Shown: piece after piece, positions 62,659 through 64,000 of the stretch
How the letters are laid out: the number at the start of each line of letters is the position of its first letter
Numbering within the stretch: the stretch's first letter is position 1
NCBI GenBank assembly: GCA_015232575.1
Contig: JADFZL010000010.1
Location: forward strand, 62,001-126,000
Source of the DNA: Candidatus Rifleibacteriota bacterium
GTDB taxonomy: Bacteria > Muiribacteriota > Ozemobacteria > Ozemobacterales > Ozemobacteraceae
Length of the DNA: 64,000 bases
Direction of reading: 5' to 3'
The notes under the pieces: model-generated
What the model saw: only the letters and a program-made list of their open reading frames with translations
Told to the model about the DNA's origin: nothing
The model's database searches: none
Translations under genes and position numbers: made by a program

Positions 62659-64000
62659 ATGCGAAAAATCGTTTTTGGTTTAAGCGCTCTTCTTTGTTTC
62701 TCTTCAATGACTGAAGCTTTTTTGCCATCTCCAACTCAGACACAGTCTAAAATAGTTCAATCAATCGTTGCAAATCCTTCTGATGATTGTTTGAATGCTT
62801 TAATGAAAAATTCCCAATTATTAAAAGGGATCGAACAGATCCAATTTAATGATGATGGAAAATCAATCATCAGTATGGTTGGGAACCTGTCAGAGGAGAT
62901 TCAAGGTGATTTAAAAACAGGAACACAAAAATTTCTGAACCAGAATTCAGAACTGTTTAATATTCCTGCAAATCCAAGTAACAGCCGAATAGAGCTCTCT
63001 TCAATGGTAGAAGAATGCGGGGTAACTCATTTTTGTTATTCCATGAAATGCTGTGATATTCCCGTTTATATGGCTTACGTTGAACTGCACGTTGGCAAAA
63101 ACAGATCTGTTCAATTAGCAAACGGCACTTTTCCGACAATCGAGGGATTTGAAAATGAGGTTAAACTAAACGAAAAAGATGCGCTTCTTCTGGCACAAGA
63201 GATTCTTAACGTTGATGGGTTACGCGGAAGATGCGAAGCAAATCTTGTGGTAATCCCAAACGTGCGCAATAAGGGTACTTTGGCATATCATGTTAATATT
63301 CCAGCTTCTGAACCATTGGGTGATTGGGAAATCATCATCGACGCAGAAAACGGAAATGAAATTTCGCGAATTAATCAAATGAATTTTTCCAGCGATTTCA
63401 ATGGAAAAGCGAGTGTCTATGAAGCTCACCCGGTAAAAGCCGCACCGATAGTGACTGACATTCCTCATTTGACCACTTCTTCTCTTTCAGGTTTGTATTC
63501 TCTGGTTATCAACGCAAAAACTGCCTCAGCCAACAGCGATACTAATACTTACATTTTTTCCCCAGATGATACACATTTTGACGAGGCTAACGTATATTAC
63601 AATGTGAACCGGGTCCATGATTTCTTCAAGCAGTTGGGTTTCGACGAAATGGATTATTCCATGAAAGCAGAAGTGCACTATAAAACAAAGTATGACAACG
63701 CTTTTTACAGCCCTACCACTGACAGCATGGGTTTTGGTGATGGTAACAAACTCAACGACTTTTCAAAGGAAGAGTCGGTCTGTTTCCACGAATATTCCCA
63801 CGCAGTTCTGAGGCATATCAAGAAGTTTCAATACTCCGGCGAATCTGGGGCCATCAATGAAGGACAAGCCGATTATTTTGCCTGTTCCCTTTCCAACGAC
63901 CCATTAACTGGAGAATGGATTCTTGCAAAAATAAATAAACCTTGGGAACGCAATTTAACCGATAAAGTCCATTATCCAGAAGATATCAAAAACGAAGTTC
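62659..64000 (+). CDS. Secreted zinc metalloprotease, thermolysin/fungalysin type (M4/M36), C-terminus beyond window
   Basis: An open frame of 447 codons runs to the window end. AAGGAA lies 9 bases before the ATG at 62659; an ATG at 62650 is too close to it. A signal peptide (VFGLSALLCFSSMTEAF) is followed by a long propeptide of FTP/PepSY type (about 40-245; includes PLGDWEIIIDAENGNEISRI). The catalytic domain then shows the zinc motif HEYSH (in CFHEYSHAVLRH) and the third ligand Glu in AINEGQADYFA. It should be secreted as a zymogen and degrade external protein. The missing end prevents naming the exact family. Confidence 0.9.
   Translation, partial: MRKIVFGLSALLCFSSMTEAFLPSPTQTQSKIVQSIVANPSDDCLNALMKNSQLLKGIEQIQFNDDGKSIISMVGNLSEEIQGDLKTGTQKFLNQNSELFNIPANPSNSRIELSSMVEECGVTHFCYSMKCCDIPVYMAYVELHVGKNRSVQLANGTFPTIEGFENEVKLNEKDALLLAQEILNVDGLRGRCEANLVVIPNVRNKGTLAYHVNIPASEPLGDWEIIIDAENGNEISRINQMNFSSDFNGKASVYEAHPVKAAPIVTDIPHLTTSSLSGLYSLVINAKTASANSDTNTYIFSPDDTHFDEANVYYNVNRVHDFFKQLGFDEMDYSMKAEVHYKTKYDNAFYSPTTDSMGFGDGNKLNDFSKEESVCFHEYSHAVLRHIKKFQYSGESGAINEGQADYFACSLSNDPLTGEWILAKINKPWERNLTDKVHYPEDIKNEV

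Overview
This window reads as chromosomal DNA (about 40% GC) from a diderm bacterium that makes lipopolysaccharide. It carries Kdo transferase, a heptosyltransferase-type GT9 enzyme, a lauroyl-type acyltransferase, RfbC and a lipoprotein with a lipobox. It also has CarD, ClpB, an L25/Ctc ribosomal protein, a flotillin, class III prepilins and several TPR, PEGA and SUMF1 proteins. This mix, with many large secreted proteins and dispersed palindromic repeats, would suit an uncultured lineage such as Candidatus Riflebacteria. That placement is inference only; no rRNA or universal marker set is present to test it.

Layout. 1-12.7 kb, mostly minus strand: a glycosyltransferase with YjbQ, a GC-rich tandem repeat, a lipoprotein, penicillin-binding protein 1C with a small exported partner, a CHASE2-adenylate cyclase preceded by a previously uncalled 38-residue membrane protein, a TPR protein, an unknown 407-residue protein and rfbC. 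12.8-26 kb: an SLC45-like sugar transporter divergent from an alkaline phosphatase; a DnaB-like ATPase fused to an unusual N-terminal region; acylphosphatase; a lipid A/core cluster (GT9, waaA, lpxL-like, DUF362-ferredoxin); L25; CarD; and a D-hydroxyacid dehydrogenase. 26-32 kb: two TPR proteins, two very small ORFs with strong ribosome-binding sites, and a YqiJ/NfeD-like plus flotillin pair.

32-43 kb is the most striking block: a 1712-residue secreted protein with dockerin/EF-hand-like calcium sites, followed with overlapping or touching ends by three prepilin-like genes (GspI/PilV-like, GspK/PilX-like lacking Glu+5, GspJ/PilW-like) and four more exported or membrane proteins. The order and content mimic a PilY1/minor-pilin tip complex, but the large protein does not look like PilY1. 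43-50 kb: clpB, a SEC-C protein behind a near-consensus promoter, and a 1.7-kb island holding a single AlbA_2/Schlafen-type regulator. The island is bounded by tRNA-Ala(CGC) and a 20-bp copy of that tRNA's 3' end. 50-53 kb: a small membrane protein, a PEGA-SUMF1 protein and a UPF0175/DUF3368 toxin-antitoxin pair.

52.6-58.2 kb is a glycerol catabolism operon on the minus strand: glpF, glpK, a GlpA-like dehydrogenase with a BFD-type iron-sulfur tail, a second FAD oxidoreductase and DUF1667. It is followed by methylaspartate ammonia-lyase, a transposase relic, a chemoreceptor and the start of a secreted M4/M36-type metalloprotease that runs off the end. At least six copies of a palindromic element (TGTCATYTCGA...TCGAAATGACA) sit in intergenic gaps throughout.
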